Origin: Erigeron canadensis
Lineage: Eukaryota; Streptophyta; Magnoliopsida; Asterales; Asteraceae
Assembly: GCF_010389155.1 (NCBI RefSeq)
Contig: NC_057769.1
Location: 35,263,548-35,327,547 of the forward strand
Length of the DNA stretch: 64,000 nucleotides
Direction: 5' to 3'
Positions within the stretch are counted from its first letter, which is position 1, and the number at the start of each line of letters is the position of its first letter. Below, in pieces: positions 36,897 through 50,224 of the stretch. The translations under genes were made by a program, and so were the position numbers. The notes beneath the pieces are model-generated. The model had not been told where the DNA came from, did not search any database, and worked only from the letters and a program-made list of their open reading frames with translations.

Positions 36897-39800
36897 ATGG
36901 CAGCTTCAGTCCCTCACACTATCTCTATTCCTCGTACCCGCTATTATTCTTCCATTTCACATTTCAAGTCAGTTTTCATTTCTTCTTCTAACCCATATTT
37001 TAGTTTAAATTCTCTGCACATTTATCTTTATCTATACATGTTTCTTATATATATATATACTAATATACACACAACAAATATATTTTGTATGTATCATTTT
37101 GTTTCATAGGAACATATTATTGTACATGACATGGATATGGTATGACTTTATGCAATTTTAATTTCCATAAAGGTATCATTTTTAACAACATTATCATTGA
37201 TAACATAGAATTTTAAGGTCAATTTTGACTTTGGACTGGTTTTTGAAGAAAAGGGCGTTTGGGTTCTGCTGTTTTAAGTAGATGGAAAACCGTTCAAGTT
37301 AGGAAAGTATTCGACTGGGACTCGTGCATATTATAGTGACCATTTTTGAGTCCTTTCTTTGGCCACTCACAAGAAGTTCAAACTTGAGACATCTTGTGAG
37401 GACATTAGGATTGCCTGATCACTAGGCCAACTTTTTTAGTAGTTTTTGCTTATTTAAGTGTTTATCCTATATTTATTGCTTATTCTTACGGGAGATAAGC
37501 TATTGCGGACACTATTTTGAAAACTGCTTATTTATGATCACTTTAAATTAGGAATGCCCTGTAAATGTTTTGTTAAGCGTAAAGACACGTTAAAATAAGC
37601 AGGCTGGTAGTCGATTAGTATATTTTAAAGCAAGAACGGTGCTACATTTTTTTTAAGTTTATGGTTATTCATAATCGTAGTTTAGCTTAATGTAGAGCTC
37701 CATAGATGTCGAAATTATATTAGTATTATCTGTTCAAAGATATAAATTGGCAAAATGGTACCTTTATAGAGAAAATTGTTATGAATTTGATTTTAAGAAG
37801 GGGTTATTACTTATTACGATATATACTGAACACATTTTTTTGCTCTAGTGAGCAGATTCTTGGTATATATCGCTTTGACACCAACTTCAACTGCCATAGA
37901 CGGGCAAAGGTGGTCTGTCAAGGTATGTTGGCTCCAAGAAAGTTTATGCAAAGACGGAAAAAGGTTGAAGTTTTTGAGGATGCTGCTGATGAAGAAGATC
38001 AAAAGAGCTGGAGGAAGATGATGAATGAAATTGATGAGGTTGGGTCTGCGGTTTCCGTGCTCAGGACGCGAAGGATAAAGAACCAGCCTCTTCCTAAGGA
38101 CCTTGTTCTTGGAACCTTAGTTAGATTTAAGCAGCAAAAGAAATGGAATATTGTTGCTGAGGTATATTATCCATCAGTCCATAGTCCATATTTTACTGAG
38201 GAATTGCCTCTAGAATGTAGTTAAAATGTTCAGTTTATGACTTTCTCTCAGAGCTTGTCATGATTTAGTAAGGTGATAAAATGGACCCATAAATGGACAC
38301 GTTGGGTAATGGGTCAGAACAGTCTCAGATCAAAATTGGTAATATTTAGGTAGGGTTGGCACAATTTCAATTTAGTATGCCAAAAATATATGTCGAAATT
38401 TATACAAGTTCAGTAATTGTAAACCTCAAAATAATAACAAAACGATTTAGAAGGTTTTTGGCAATTAAAATATACTTTTGGGTGCTTTCTACTTGTTTGA
38501 CCCATTTGGCCTGTTTTCATGTATAATGCATTTTTTTTTTGGAACAGCCATGTATAATGCATTTAATTTTAACCATTGAACTGTTAGAAGTAAAACACTG
38601 CCCGAATTGACCAGTTCATAAGTAAACGGGCTGCAATTGGCACCCTTATGAATCAAGTAACTGGATTCATTGTCAGATATGAATTTTTTACTCTTGCAGA
38701 TTCTTGAGTGGCTTCGAACTCAGCATTGGTGGAGTTTTAATGAAATGGATGCTCTGATGCTGATTACTGCTTACGGAAAAGAAGGGGATTTTAACAGAGC
38801 GGAAAGGGTTTTTAGCTATATAAACAAAAAGGGATATCCACCAAGTGTTATTTCTTATACTGCTCTTATGGAAGCATACGGAAAAGGAGGCCAAGCCAAC
38901 AAGGCAGAAGCAATATTTAGAAGAATGCAATCTTCAGGGCCTGAACCTTCGGCTGTAACTTATCAGATAATACTTAAGATATTTGTCGAGGTAATAACTA
39001 ACAAGTAAACAAGCCTTCTCTATTGTCCTCTTTTACTTAACAAGTTTGTAGTATTTGCCCTTCTAAAACTACCGGCACACGTGCTACGTTTTAGATCATA
39101 GTCTTGAGGTAAAAAGAAGTAATACCGTACCACGTGACTGCTACTGGTCCCGCCAAAGTGAAACATGAAACAAGTACTTATACACTAATTACATGGTGGG
39201 GATTCTATGTAGTAATAGAAGAAGGATCATATTGATGCAGTGTTTGGAGATGCATTTTAAAAGTGATAATGTGATTCTGAATAATCAACTGTAATTTTAT
39301 GGGCTCTAGAAGATGGCGTCGGCATGTATTTTATCTCCTTAAAGTTGTGACATGAGAGTAAATTCACTCGAAATAGGTTAAAAAAGGGTTAATTAGTAAT
39401 TTTAGTTCATCCTAAGATGGTCGCTTTTGATGTAGCTTGCATGGAATTGATTATCTGGCTCTTAAATAGTAAGATAATCAGAAGCAAAATATGCTTTTAC
39501 TAACATCAATAACTGGACAAATAGTTGGTTCCAAAACACAAATCCAACACCCCACAACTATGGATTGATAGTATTTCACACATCCAGTTGTTACATGTTC
39601 TAAAACTATGAAGAAATAAAGAAATGCTTGGTATTTGCAACTAAAAAGTTAACATTAAAGTGGAACATTTGAATTTAATTAGATCATTTACTTTTTGCAG
39701 GCTTGTCCGTATATAGTGTATACTGGTCTAAGATGAAAAGTAGTTCATATAACTTAATAATACTTAATTGAGTTTTTATTATTGGGGTATAGGGCAAAAA

Positions 39801-42081
39801 ATACATATGTATATATCTTTATCTTTATTCTTAACAGTATGATTGGATTATGAATCTTATGGTTAAAAATATTGATGTTGCAGGCAGACAAATTTCAAGA
39901 AGCTGAAGAAATTTTTGAAAGCATTCTGACTGATGAGGTTTCATCTTTAAAACCAGATCAACAGATGTTTCACATGATGATTTATATGTATAAAAAGGCA
40001 GGGAGCAACGATAAGGCACGGAAGCTATTTTCAATGATGCCTGGAAGAGGACTTCAACAAACTTCAGTTACTTATAATAGTTTGATGTCATATGAAGCTA
40101 ATTATAAGGAGGTTGCAAATATATATGATCAAGTAAGCTTAGAAAAGGATATGTCTTTACAAAGGTATATATATTCATATATGTAGTAATCTTAATTGAT
40201 CATGTAGATGCAAAGAGCTAAGGTGCGACCTGATGTTGTGAGCTACGCTCTACTCATTAGTGCTTATGGGAAAGCCCGAAGGGAAGAAGAGGCTTTGGCT
40301 GTTTTTGAAGAGATGCTAGATGCTGGTGTGAGGTTTGTTCATTCTTTATAATTAAAGTTGTGGCCAATATTACACTTTCAGAAAATTTGACCCGATAGTG
40401 CTAAAGTTTTTACCTGCTTGACCCATTAGGCCATTAGAGATAGAACATATCCTAGATTGACCCATTCAGCTATTCGTACGTAAATGGTTTGAAATTGCAA
40501 CCTTTATAAATATACTACTCTATATAATCTATTAGCATAAGTCAAAGTTTTAGTAGCTAGTATTCCTGTTACTTACATTTCCTCTTTTTGTTTTAGGCCA
40601 ACTCAAAAGGCATATAATATTTTGCTTGATGCTTTTGCAATATCCGGAATGGTGGAGCAGGCGAAGATTGTTTTCAAGAGCATGCGGAGGGACAGGTGAA
40701 ATTCTTTACAAAAGATATCACACTGATGAGCTCATGGCTCACACTGACAGTTTGACCCATTAACTTACGAATGGGTCTTTTCAGGTCATTCTATATCTAA
40801 TTGTTGAAATGGGTAATACTATACAAGAAAAAGGTTAGCTAAAAAGACGCCAGGTCAGATGGTCAAACACTGAAACAGATTGAAAGTCATCCACGATGTA
40901 ATTATGGTGCAAAAACCTTCCTAGTTTATTATATCCATTAAAGTCCACTATTATTGAAATTACATAAATATAAACATTTGCTATCATATTTGACTCGCCA
41001 ACTATATGTAAAATTCTTGACATCACTTTTCTGGGTTCGGCTTGGTCTGACCGTTTTAATCTGCACCAATATCATCCATTTTGACCCGTAATACAACCCA
41101 CCTTTCTGCCACCTATACAAAGTTTTAAGTAAGATAGAGAACCATATGCATGTTTTCAAACTGGAAAGGCAGATATCAACCCGGCTGAAGTACCCTCATT
41201 AGAAAATAGAAAGAAAGAAATAGCATCCTTTCAAGTTCTATAAAAATGCTTGTCATAACATTTAAACTATGGGAAATAGAAAGAAATAGCATCCTTTCAA
41301 GTTCTATAAAAATGCTTGTCATAACATTTAAACTATGGGAAATCTTACAACACTTATAAATAAATGTCTAGTACTTCAGTAACCCCGTTTGAGCTTTACT
41401 GGTTTGCTTGATTGTCCTCAGTTCCTGTATAGTAACTTCAATTATTTTTATATACAATTTGAAATATTGAAGATGCAAATCACATTTATCTTCTGCAGAT
41501 GTACCCCCGATTTATATTCATACACAACTATGTTGTCAACGTATGTGAATGCATCTGACATGGAGGGAGCTGAGAAATTCTTCACAAGAATAAAGCAAGA
41601 TGGGCTTATACCTAATGTTGTGACATATGGAACTCTAATAAAAGGTTATGCCAAGATAAATGACCTTGAAACGATGATGCAGAAATATGAGGAAATGCAG
41701 TTACATGGTATTAAAGCCAATCAAACTATTTTCACTACAATTATGGATGCTTACGGGAAGAATAGAGATTTTGGGGATGCAGTGATTTGGTTCAAAGAGA
41801 TGGAATCTTGTGGGGTTGTTCCTGATAAGAAAGCGAAAAATATTCTTTTATCCTTGGCTAATACAGTTGAAGAAAAAGCAGAAGCTAATGCATTAGTTGG
41901 ACAAACTGATCATTTAAGTGATGAACTTCCACTTGGTAATGTTAATATTCGTTTTGAGGATGACGATGATGATGACGGTGCCATTGATGAAGAAGAAGAT
42001 GATGACGACGATGATGATAGTGATGAAGATGAGGAGAAACTTTCTTTTATAGATGAAAGGTCGGTTCCAGTTGGCATATAA
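36897..42081 (+). CDS. P-class pentatricopeptide repeat protein, chloroplast-type (At3g59040-like)
   Basis: Seven exons (36897..36967, 37849..38161, 38700..38990, 39884..40132, 40208..40332, 40597..40695, 41499..42081) join in phase to 576 residues. PPR proteins bind organellar RNA through helical repeats of about 35 residues. The N-terminus is Ser/Arg-rich like a transit peptide, then GMLAPRKFMQRRKKVEVFED. Repeats are visible, such as ISYTALMEAYGKGGQANKAE, VTYNSLMSYE, VVSYALLISAYGKARREEEA, YNILLDAFAISGMVEQAK, VVTYGTLIKGYAKINDLE. The C-terminus is a long Asp/Glu tract before ERSVPVGI. The order of blocks matches Arabidopsis At3g59040 as I remember it. The exon 1 donor was chosen for phase and is the weakest join. 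Its RNA target is not known from sequence. Confidence 0.93.
38353..38645. repeat. Dispersed repeat, copy B (in PPR intron 2)
   Basis: This is the same repeat as 28063-28303. It carries an extra insert of about 50 bp near 38515-38565 flanked by a duplicated CATGTATAATGCATTT. Ends are GGTTGGCACAATTTC and GCAATTGGCACCC, loosely inverted. Confidence 0.7.
41217..41343. repeat. Tandem duplication of a 66-bp unit in PPR intron 6
   Basis: The unit beginning GAAATAGCATCCTTTCAAGT occurs at 41217 and again at 41283, identical by eye except for the last bases. It looks like a recent slippage duplication. Confidence 0.9.
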
Positions 42082-43118
42082 TGAGGTAATAGGATCACAC
42101 ATGCTTTACTGTTGTGAAAATTTTGGAGTTAGAATTATGTATCTGTGTATATTTCTAGGAAATTACTGGGGACGTGTTAATGAATATAAGACGAAGGTTT
42201 CAGCCCTTTGGTTGTAATTTATGGGGTGGATGCCCATGATGCAAGTTTTTATCCTAGTAAAATCAAGTCATATTACCCTAGTTTTACTACGTATTTTTCT
42301 ATATATGTTGAACCCCTTGCTGCTGAACTTTTTTTTTTTTCCTTTTAATCTTTTGCAAGGTTTCATTGGTCATAGCAATCTATTGACATATTATATCATG
42401 TTAAACTTGGAGAAGTGGAGGTGCAAACAAGCCAAGGTGTCAAATTAACAATTATACTTGAACTCAATTTAACTTTGGCTAACCTTCATGTTCCAAGATT
42501 AAACTTTGCTAAACAACACTTCGAACTTGATTAAAAGCTCAAATAGCTTTCAAGTGTTTTACAAGAAAGTGCCATGCTTTATTAAGAAAAGCTCCATTGT
42601 AGCTCAAATTTAAAGTTCAAATCCATGTGGTATCTGAACATGAGGTTTAAAGTTCGAATAAAACTCACTCAAATAGAATATTTGTATACAGTTCTTGGTA
42701 TAAATTTAAAAATATTAAATTTAATCGTGACATCTATGAATGATTGATGAAAAAAACATCAATCCATCATATTGAAGTGAGATTTGGCTTTGCAAATTTA
42801 CATTAACACGCTTCAACTTTTGGTGCACCTTTAGAATCAAAGAATAGTAACAAATAACACAACCAACTCATTGAATCTCTCACATAATCTTATGTTGCAA
42901 ATTTTTTAATCATAAACTCGATTACATAGTACAGAAAGACGCATTACTTCACACCCATAAGTAAAACCTTCAAGTACACAGATAAATGCCTTGAGTAGTA
43001 ACATTCATAGTGCAGCAGGCCACATGAGACTGAAGATGCAATTAGACAAGTTAAACTTACTCCCTTCAACCAAATCATAGTCAAATTCGAACGACATTGC
43101 TTCAGGAGATGCACCAAA
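42082..43118. other. Convergent 3' region between PPR and Y14
   Basis: This contains the two 3' UTRs and short AT-rich spacer DNA. No further gene was seen. Confidence 0.5.
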
Positions 43119-46100
43119 TCAAAATCTTCTCCTTGGGCTTCTTGACCGACGTCCATGAGGTGATCTGCATAAAATATAACACATGAACAATTATCTACAG
43201 TAGAAACTTCATCAAGTAACTCCAGGCTACCCAGACAGCTTGGTCACATTGACATCAACTAATTTTCTCAGATGCATGATAACTAGAGGTACAATTTGGC
43301 ACCATAAAGACAGCTTGGTCATAATGAGTTCATGTTATTTTCCATCTCCAAGGATTCATACAAATAAATTAAACTTACGAGGGTGTAATCAACAGTCACC
43401 CAGAGTATACTTGTGATAGAAGTACACAAACTTCTAAATAATCTTTTTTAAAAGCTAAATGTTGTCAATATACAATCAATCACATATGGCATATTAAACA
43501 CTTTTTAAAAACCCTAAGTATTGGACAATGATTCGGGTCAGCCTGAAGCATACAAAAAGTACACGTTTGAGCAAGAACCATTTTGACTTGTTACTCAACT
43601 GCCCAATTAGTCACCTTCATTACAACTCCAAGCAGTGATGAAGATCATGGACCCAGGCTCAGTAAAATGGTTATTCACTACCATAAACTTTTCATTATTA
43701 CGATAAAAGACTTGCACTACAAACCACCAACAATATAATACGTTGTGCGCCTATGGCTGAACAATTAAGTAAATTGACAAAAGAAGGCAGTAACCTCATT
43801 CAATCAGGCGCATTATGCTTAAAACAATAGAACCCTCTTCAAAGTTCAAACATCAAGCACAACTTACAAGTATCATAAGTATAGAGCTACACCAACTATT
43901 AAATCCAAGTGAAAAAAAAATGCAAGTATCAAAGGTACAGAGATATACACCAATTGTTAAATCCAAGAATAAGAAATACATACACAAGTACAAAACAAAT
44001 ATACCTATAAAAGAATCCTTAATTATCCCAATTAATGCACAATTATTTGCCCCTATATCATGCATTTGACTGGGTCAGAATGTTGAAAACAAAATACAAA
44101 TATTAGGGAACATACCTCCTCCTGTTATTTCTCCTTTTGAAAGGGCCTTTGCTAAATGCCCAGTCCACATTTACTATCTGAGTCAGCAGTTCACCTCCAT
44201 CCATTGTGGCTATAGCTTTCTCTGCTTCCTCAAAGCTTTCATATTCAATCAGTGCATAGCCCTGCCAAAAATATTTTTCATCACATATGACACGTATTAC
44301 ATTATAGTTACAACTCCCAATCTATCTGGCATAAATACCATTGCTATTTGGCTTCAACAAAACAATGAGAAAGTTACAAGAGATGTATGGATAACAGTAA
44401 ATTTAAACGCTATCAAACGCATTTGACAGTATAATGCCAGTAGCATGATGAGCATCAATAGATACAGATATTACATTTTCTGCAAACATGCCATCCAAAC
44501 TTGAAGGTCAAGTTTTTAAAGCAGAAAAGAAAATTCCACATGCTAGGAAAGGTTCAGTCATAGAATAGCAACTTGTGTTTTCCAATGTTCCACATGAGTC
44601 AACGTAACTTTTCCGTACAGAACAGTTATTAAACATTATATCCATTTTGATCATTTTCTATAAAAGAACTTTTTGTGCTTAAATTTTTTTCCTGGTGTAT
44701 TATAATTCCAGGTGTACATGTTTGAAGGGTCGGCACTCAGAGCCTTCATACAGCTCTCTATTTTATTAGTTACTGCATAAAATTACTCATCGCTTTTTAA
44801 TTAATAGCCTTTTAACATACATCATGAAACATTAAATAATTAAGTTAACAACGATACCTTGACAAAACCAGTTCGACGATCAAGATTCAGATGCAAATTT
44901 TTGATCTCCCCAAACTCTCCAAATGCATTTTGCAAGTCATCCTCCTGGGCTTCTTCATGTATTCCAGTAACCAGAATAATCCAACCTTCAATTGCTGCAG
45001 AAACTCATATTGTTAAACGATTCATCACAAATAAATATTCTTCTCAACTTATATAAATATGCATTCATGCAGATTCAATATATATAAGGAATAGCATAAG
45101 CATGAAACAAACGTATCAAGAAACTACATTGAGGAAATAGTGGTGTGACAAGACTCGAGGAAAAAGTACAACATTTTGAATGGAGCTAGAAACAAAGAAA
45201 CTGAACACGATGCATATACTATTATAACTTCTTGACACGACTTGATGCTATACTATTAAAAACTGAATCCAACAACCCAGCTACAAAGATCTCTATCAGA
45301 ATGAAACATTCAAGACCTACAGTTGCTAAGAATACTATTATTACCTCAAACTATCTAGGTAAAACATTCAAGTTCTATCAAGTAGGTTTCCTATTAGGGT
45401 ATAAAAGATGTATAAAATAAATGAATAAAATAAACTACATAAACATAATACTATGTGATAAGAACATAAGGATACTACTCTGCTTGATCTGCTCATCAGA
45501 TACGATACTTACAAGTGTATTCTCACAAGCCTCAAACTAGATCGTGCAAGTAAAACAGGAAAGAAAAGAACTGGCATTATAAAATTAAAAAGAGTTTAAC
45601 TATGAAAATTAACTATTTTCTCTAATGGTCTAGTTCGGGCAAAACATTGAGTCAATTAGCATATCTACTATCTTCAGAATATATAATTTCAAATAAACCT
45701 ATAAAGAGTTGACATCAACTAACAGCACTTGATATAAATTCTCATGAAATGAATGTAACACGTAAAGACACTTATTTTAAGCATAGCAAGCTGGCAACGA
45801 AGATCTCTACCAAAGGTAATCCATCTAATTCAAGAGTCAAGACCCACTATTGCAAATAATCCATTATTGCCCCACCTTTAAAAGTAACACCCTAACACGT
45901 CCATGTAAACACGGGCAGAAAGACAAGGCAAGGTGCACAAAGGGGCCACACTCCACCTCATTGACTTTCATGGCTAAGTAAAAATAAATAAATTTTAAAG
46001 ATATTAATAGCATCTCCAGTGTGCACACTAACATTTTACACCAAATAGTGCTGAAGAGAGAATACTTTTAAAATATACTTGCACTAAGATAGTTATAGGC

Positions 46101-46820
46101 TTTTGGCAACCTTTTTTCCAATGGCGATCGAGTTTTTTCAAGATTAGTGTTACTACCACTCTAAACATCAGATATATTATTTTAGCGAATTATCCACCTT
46201 TTAGAAAAACTACTTTGCGGATAATTGTGTCATACATGTTTATTGTTTCTTGCTCGTCCCTTCAGTGGCTCCACCCCCATGCCAAATATGAATCTCAAGT
46301 GAAGTAACAATCTCAATGCAACCTAAAACCCAACACTTCAATATTAAATCTAGATTCATTTACAATGTGGTTAAATTCAACTTATCGTCTAACTTTCGCT
46401 TTTATTAATAAATGGGTCGGGTTAGGGTTCACATAGTCACATACTCAATGCAATTAACTAACCAAGTCAAATTAGGTTTTATCCCTAAAAACCCGAAACC
46501 CCAATTGCCATCCCTAAAAATCCTACATATATATACATAATATATATATATATATAGAACAATAAAAACTTACATCGTTCAGGACCAGGACCGCCGTCGG
46601 AATGAAGGGAATCAAAGCGACCAGACAAACGATCATCTGTTGTTGTTGTTTCTTCACGAAAGCCACGGCCTTTTGTTTTCTTGACGGGCCCACCACCGGT
46701 TATGGCGGATTTGAGTTTTGGAATATGAGCTGACGTGCTGTCCATGTCATCTTCTTCCATTAGATCATCATCATCTGCTTCGAAATCCACCGCGTCCACA
46801 CCTGGAATGTTGTTCGCCAT
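43119..46820 (-). CDS. Y14: RNA-binding protein Y14, exon junction complex core
   Basis: Four minus-strand exons (46820..46574, 44994..44858, 44261..44116, 43164..43119) join in phase to 191 residues. Y14 pairs with MAGO and sits on spliced mRNA upstream of exon junctions, in the nucleus and cytoplasm. It begins [20 protein letters not shown], an acidic N-terminus, then [11 protein letters not shown]. One RRM spans about residues 86-165, with RNP2-like GWIILVTGI and RNP1-like [28 protein letters not shown] lies between. It ends in a short Arg/Ser tail, [10 protein letters not shown]. The length and order fit plant Y14. Introns are GT-AG; intron 1 is 1.6 kb. Confidence 0.96.
43867..43967. repeat. 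Imperfect tandem repeat in Y14 intron 3
   Basis: CAAGTATCATAAGTATAGAG and onward to AAATCCAAG is repeated at 43923 with scattered differences, a unit of about 56 bp. Confidence 0.75.
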
Positions 46821-48179
46821 TTTCTTTCCCTTCTTTTTTGTTTCTTTTGGGGACTGGGTTTGGTTGAGGGTTTATTGAAAACCTTTGCTTTTACAAGCGA
46901 CCTTGGGCTTAAAATCGCATCTAACTTTCTTTTTTTTTCCCGATAAGGAATATGTTTGCTAAACCATACCCATCGGGTAATTTTGCCCAAAAATCAAAAC
47001 CCAAACCCGACCAAATAAAATTAGGTAATTTTCAATAAGATTATCAAAATTTGTATGATTTGAGAAAAAATATTATATGTTTTTGATGTTTTAAGAAATA
47101 GATTTGTAAGCGGTGGAATATACAAAATTAGTTGATATTGATGACGAATATTGTTTTTACAGAGGTGTGATATTAATTAAAAACAAATCACTTATAAGTA
47201 TATAGTTTTAGGTATTGGTATCGGGTCGGGTTGATTTGGGGTAGACATATCCTAGTCTCTCCTTCGAACAAGTTTAGATATTGAATATTCACATCGGGTA
47301 TCGGGTTACCCGTCAGTTTTTTTCCTATCCATAAATAAAAATGTTTACTTTTCATAGTAGCATATATATATATATATATATATATCTAATATAACTAAAC
47401 ATATCAGGTATAATAGTAAGCAACATGGTTTGGATTAGAGGAAAATACTTTGGTCTCTGAACGAGTTCAATCCTCATCCTATGTAAAGGTCGGAGATCCT
47501 ATTCTATCATTTAGGTGGATACTAGAAGCAGCCTTTCTACTTAATTAAATGTAAGGTTTTACTACATTTTAACCTTCCCATACAGGAACCCAAAACCCAT
47601 ACAGTGGATAGTTTCTTCTTTCTTTCAGTCTGAGTTCTATGGATCAATGTGTTGCCGGTAAAAAGGGGAAGTCGTTTAATTATGAGCATGAGGATAGTTT
47701 TAGATTATATAGTTTTTGATTATTTGATGCATAATAGAATAAAAATAAGTATACCACATGTGTCTTAAGTAATCTTAATCTTGATAATTGATATAAATGT
47801 AATAGTGTGCTTTGTTGTGCATATATATTTCACTATTTCAGCAAAGTCATTTTGATAACGTGTTATATGAAAGATGTATGTTGACTTTGAAAATTGTCGT
47901 GTTGTAATGAATATGAAGTAATTCTATAAAGTCTAACATGTTTTCTTACGCATAGTAACAATTTAATTGCATGACCACATTTAACATTTTCATTTGGTAC
48001 CGATTAGCTTAATTTATCTATGTAGTCAATATTTAATACGAATAAATGTATTCTTAATGTGTATGGTGTAGGCAATCTAATAATTTTTTTTAAACTTATT
48101 CACCTTTTTTTCAACAACAATAAAAAATTTGACATAACTGATAAAGTATTTGTCAGCATATTAACATTAACATTTGATA
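46821..48179. other. Upstream region of Y14 and intergenic DNA
   Basis: Contains the Y14 promoter side and a (TA)n tract at about 47363-47385. No gene was seen. Confidence 0.5.
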
Positions 48180-48188
48180 TATTATTAT

Positions 48189-48343
48189 GGGAAATGCTAA
48201 ATACAGCCCTAAGGGTTGTATTTAACGTGCATAAAACAACTTGTACCTTTCATATTAAAAGACCACCCTCTGATTTTTATGATAAATGTACAAATAATTT
48301 ATGCACCTTAAACACAACCCTAAGGGCTGTATTTAGCAAACCC
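48189..48343. mobile_element. 155-bp palindromic MITE with 9-bp target duplication (Mutator type)
   Basis: The left arm GGGAAATGCTAAATACAGCC continues with CTAAGGGTTGTATTTAA; the reversed right arm is GGGTTTGCTAAATACAGCCC and continues the same way. The arms are about 45 bp with few mismatches. It is flanked by exact TATTATTAT (48180-48188 and 48344-48352). The 9-bp duplication fits Mutator-like elements, although the flanking sequence is low in complexity. A transcript would fold into a near-perfect hairpin. Confidence 0.85.
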
Positions 48344-49149
48344 TATTATTATATGTCGTATTGCGGTAAGTGATCAACGTAAAAGTTATGGACTTAAATA
48401 ACATTAAACAAATTAAACTCGAGACAATGCAACATGTATAGTCATCTCATAAAAAACTTACTTGGATAAAACGTTTAATAGGAAACTTACTTTGATAATG
48501 TAATACTAATATGATTTACCTGCTGGCTAGTAGAAGAATTACAAATGTAAGTGAGCAACTACAAAAGTTGATGAATTGCTGATTGATACTTAGAAATAAC
48601 ACTTATAAGTTGTGCACTCTAACAAACATTTCTTGGGCACTTTATCAAACTATACAATGGTGTTTTACACAGAAAATTATCCAAATTTAGAGAATGTGAA
48701 GTTTAAGTCAAATTTCAATGGGGCTGGTTCTGGATGTGGCAGTGTCTCAAGTCCAGTTTCTGAAACTGGATTTCAAAAGAGCGGAGACCAAAATTTATAG
48801 ACCTCTAGATATGATGAATGGTAGTAATATAAAGTCGGGTTGTAGAGGTGGCAGACAATTACCTGGTCTCTGGGTTTGTATTCGATCCCAAACAGAAATA
48901 CTCTAAAAAGTGGTTGAAATGAAACGGGTCAAACAAGCCTCAAGTGACTCAAAGTGGATTTACATGGGTGTAGCTTCTAAAAGTGCAAAACTGAAAAAAA
49001 TGCTATTATAAAACTCAAAGGGAATAGAAAGCGCTAGCTAGCGGTTAACTTAACCCGATCCACTTTGACCTCTTATAACCTGAACGCAATTTGACCCGTT
49101 ACTCACCATCCTGACCCACCCATATTAATATCTCTAGCAGACTTCCTAA

Positions 49150-49535
49150 TTTAATATAAGAAAAGCTAAAAGATTCCAATTCTCCAGAAGCAACAGAAGT
49201 TGTTGCTTTGCTCAGTGCCTCGACACGTGCCTCTGTTGTTAGAAGTTGGACATGACCAGCCTCAATAACGCTCTTGTCTACAATGTCAACACTCAAGAGT
49301 GTGTTTAATTTCCAGTGCCATCAGGCTTTTCATCAGCCCAAGCGACAGACGGATTTGTTTTGATTGCCTCTGAAGACTTCAGAGAGGATTTGAGCCGACT
49401 ACAACTTGACTCAGTTTCTTTATGACAAATCTTTGACTTATGATTTGTGACAATTTCACTTTCTTTATTCTTGTTGTGATTTGATCATTTCACAGGAGTT
49501 TTACGTAATGAACAACCAGACACGGTCAACTTATC
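49150..49535 (-). pseudogene. Fragment of an RPAP2-like gene (Pol II CTD phosphatase, RIMA type)
   Basis: The minus strand reads SGCSLRKTPVK, a TGA stop (49487-49485), then on in the same frame through NHKSKICHKETES, SRLKSSLKSSEA and NPSVAWADEKPDG. After a frameshift near 49310 it continues with VDKSVIEAGHVQLL and ARVEALSKATTSVASGE. In plant RPAP2 homologues a SLK..SVTWADEK block is followed by an ALSQAADAVASGD block, so both the parts and their order fit. The stop and shift make it a relic. The zinc-finger N-terminus is missing. Confidence 0.65.
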
Positions 49536-50224
49536 ATTAACCCCTGACTATTCGTTTTCTTTTTTGTTTGGCCAGAAGGTACTCTAGATATGCTATATCG
49601 GTCTTCTTGTGTTATTATGCTACTAACAATTCATTTCATCATAGATTCTCTGTTCTTCCCTTTTGACCTTAAAATCTTTTACATTAAGATCCTGAAATAT
49701 GACAGTCAACCCAAAATTAGAAGAAAACATCCACAATACACATATGCCAAAATAGATGAACAAACCCATGCATAAATTAAGGATGGAAATTGAGAAAAAG
49801 AAAGCAACATTCAAGTTCTACTTACATCCACAATAAACTCTTCCGGTGGACAATCGAACCAAGAGTCCAAAAAATCAGCTTATACGATAGCAGTTTTCTT
49901 AGGTCATTTCAATGCTTAAGAAAGTTGGCCAATGTAGAGCCATAATGATTAAGCTTAAAAGTTGACGTAAAATCACATAGTGCACAATCGATTGCTAAAG
50001 TCTTAATATAATCATAGAAACCCAAAAAGGATATAATGTTGTTATATTGTGTCAATGTACGGCCCCTTCTGTTTTACCGCCGACTAAAGGTGACCCTGCA
50101 GTGTAACTGTGTAAGCACCTCACGAAGCCTGTGTAGGCAATACAAGTAGTACTTCAACTTCGATATATAAATTAGGAACCTCAACATATCACACTTAGGT
50201 ATATAACATATAATATTTAAGTAC

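Noticed and set aside
41910..42102. Antisense open frames rich in Ser or Ile
   Set aside because: They are mirror images of the Asp/Glu codon run at the PPR C-terminus.
43815..44069. Overlapping open frames on both strands in Y14 intron 3
   Set aside because: They overlap an imperfect tandem repeat and have no recognisable domain.
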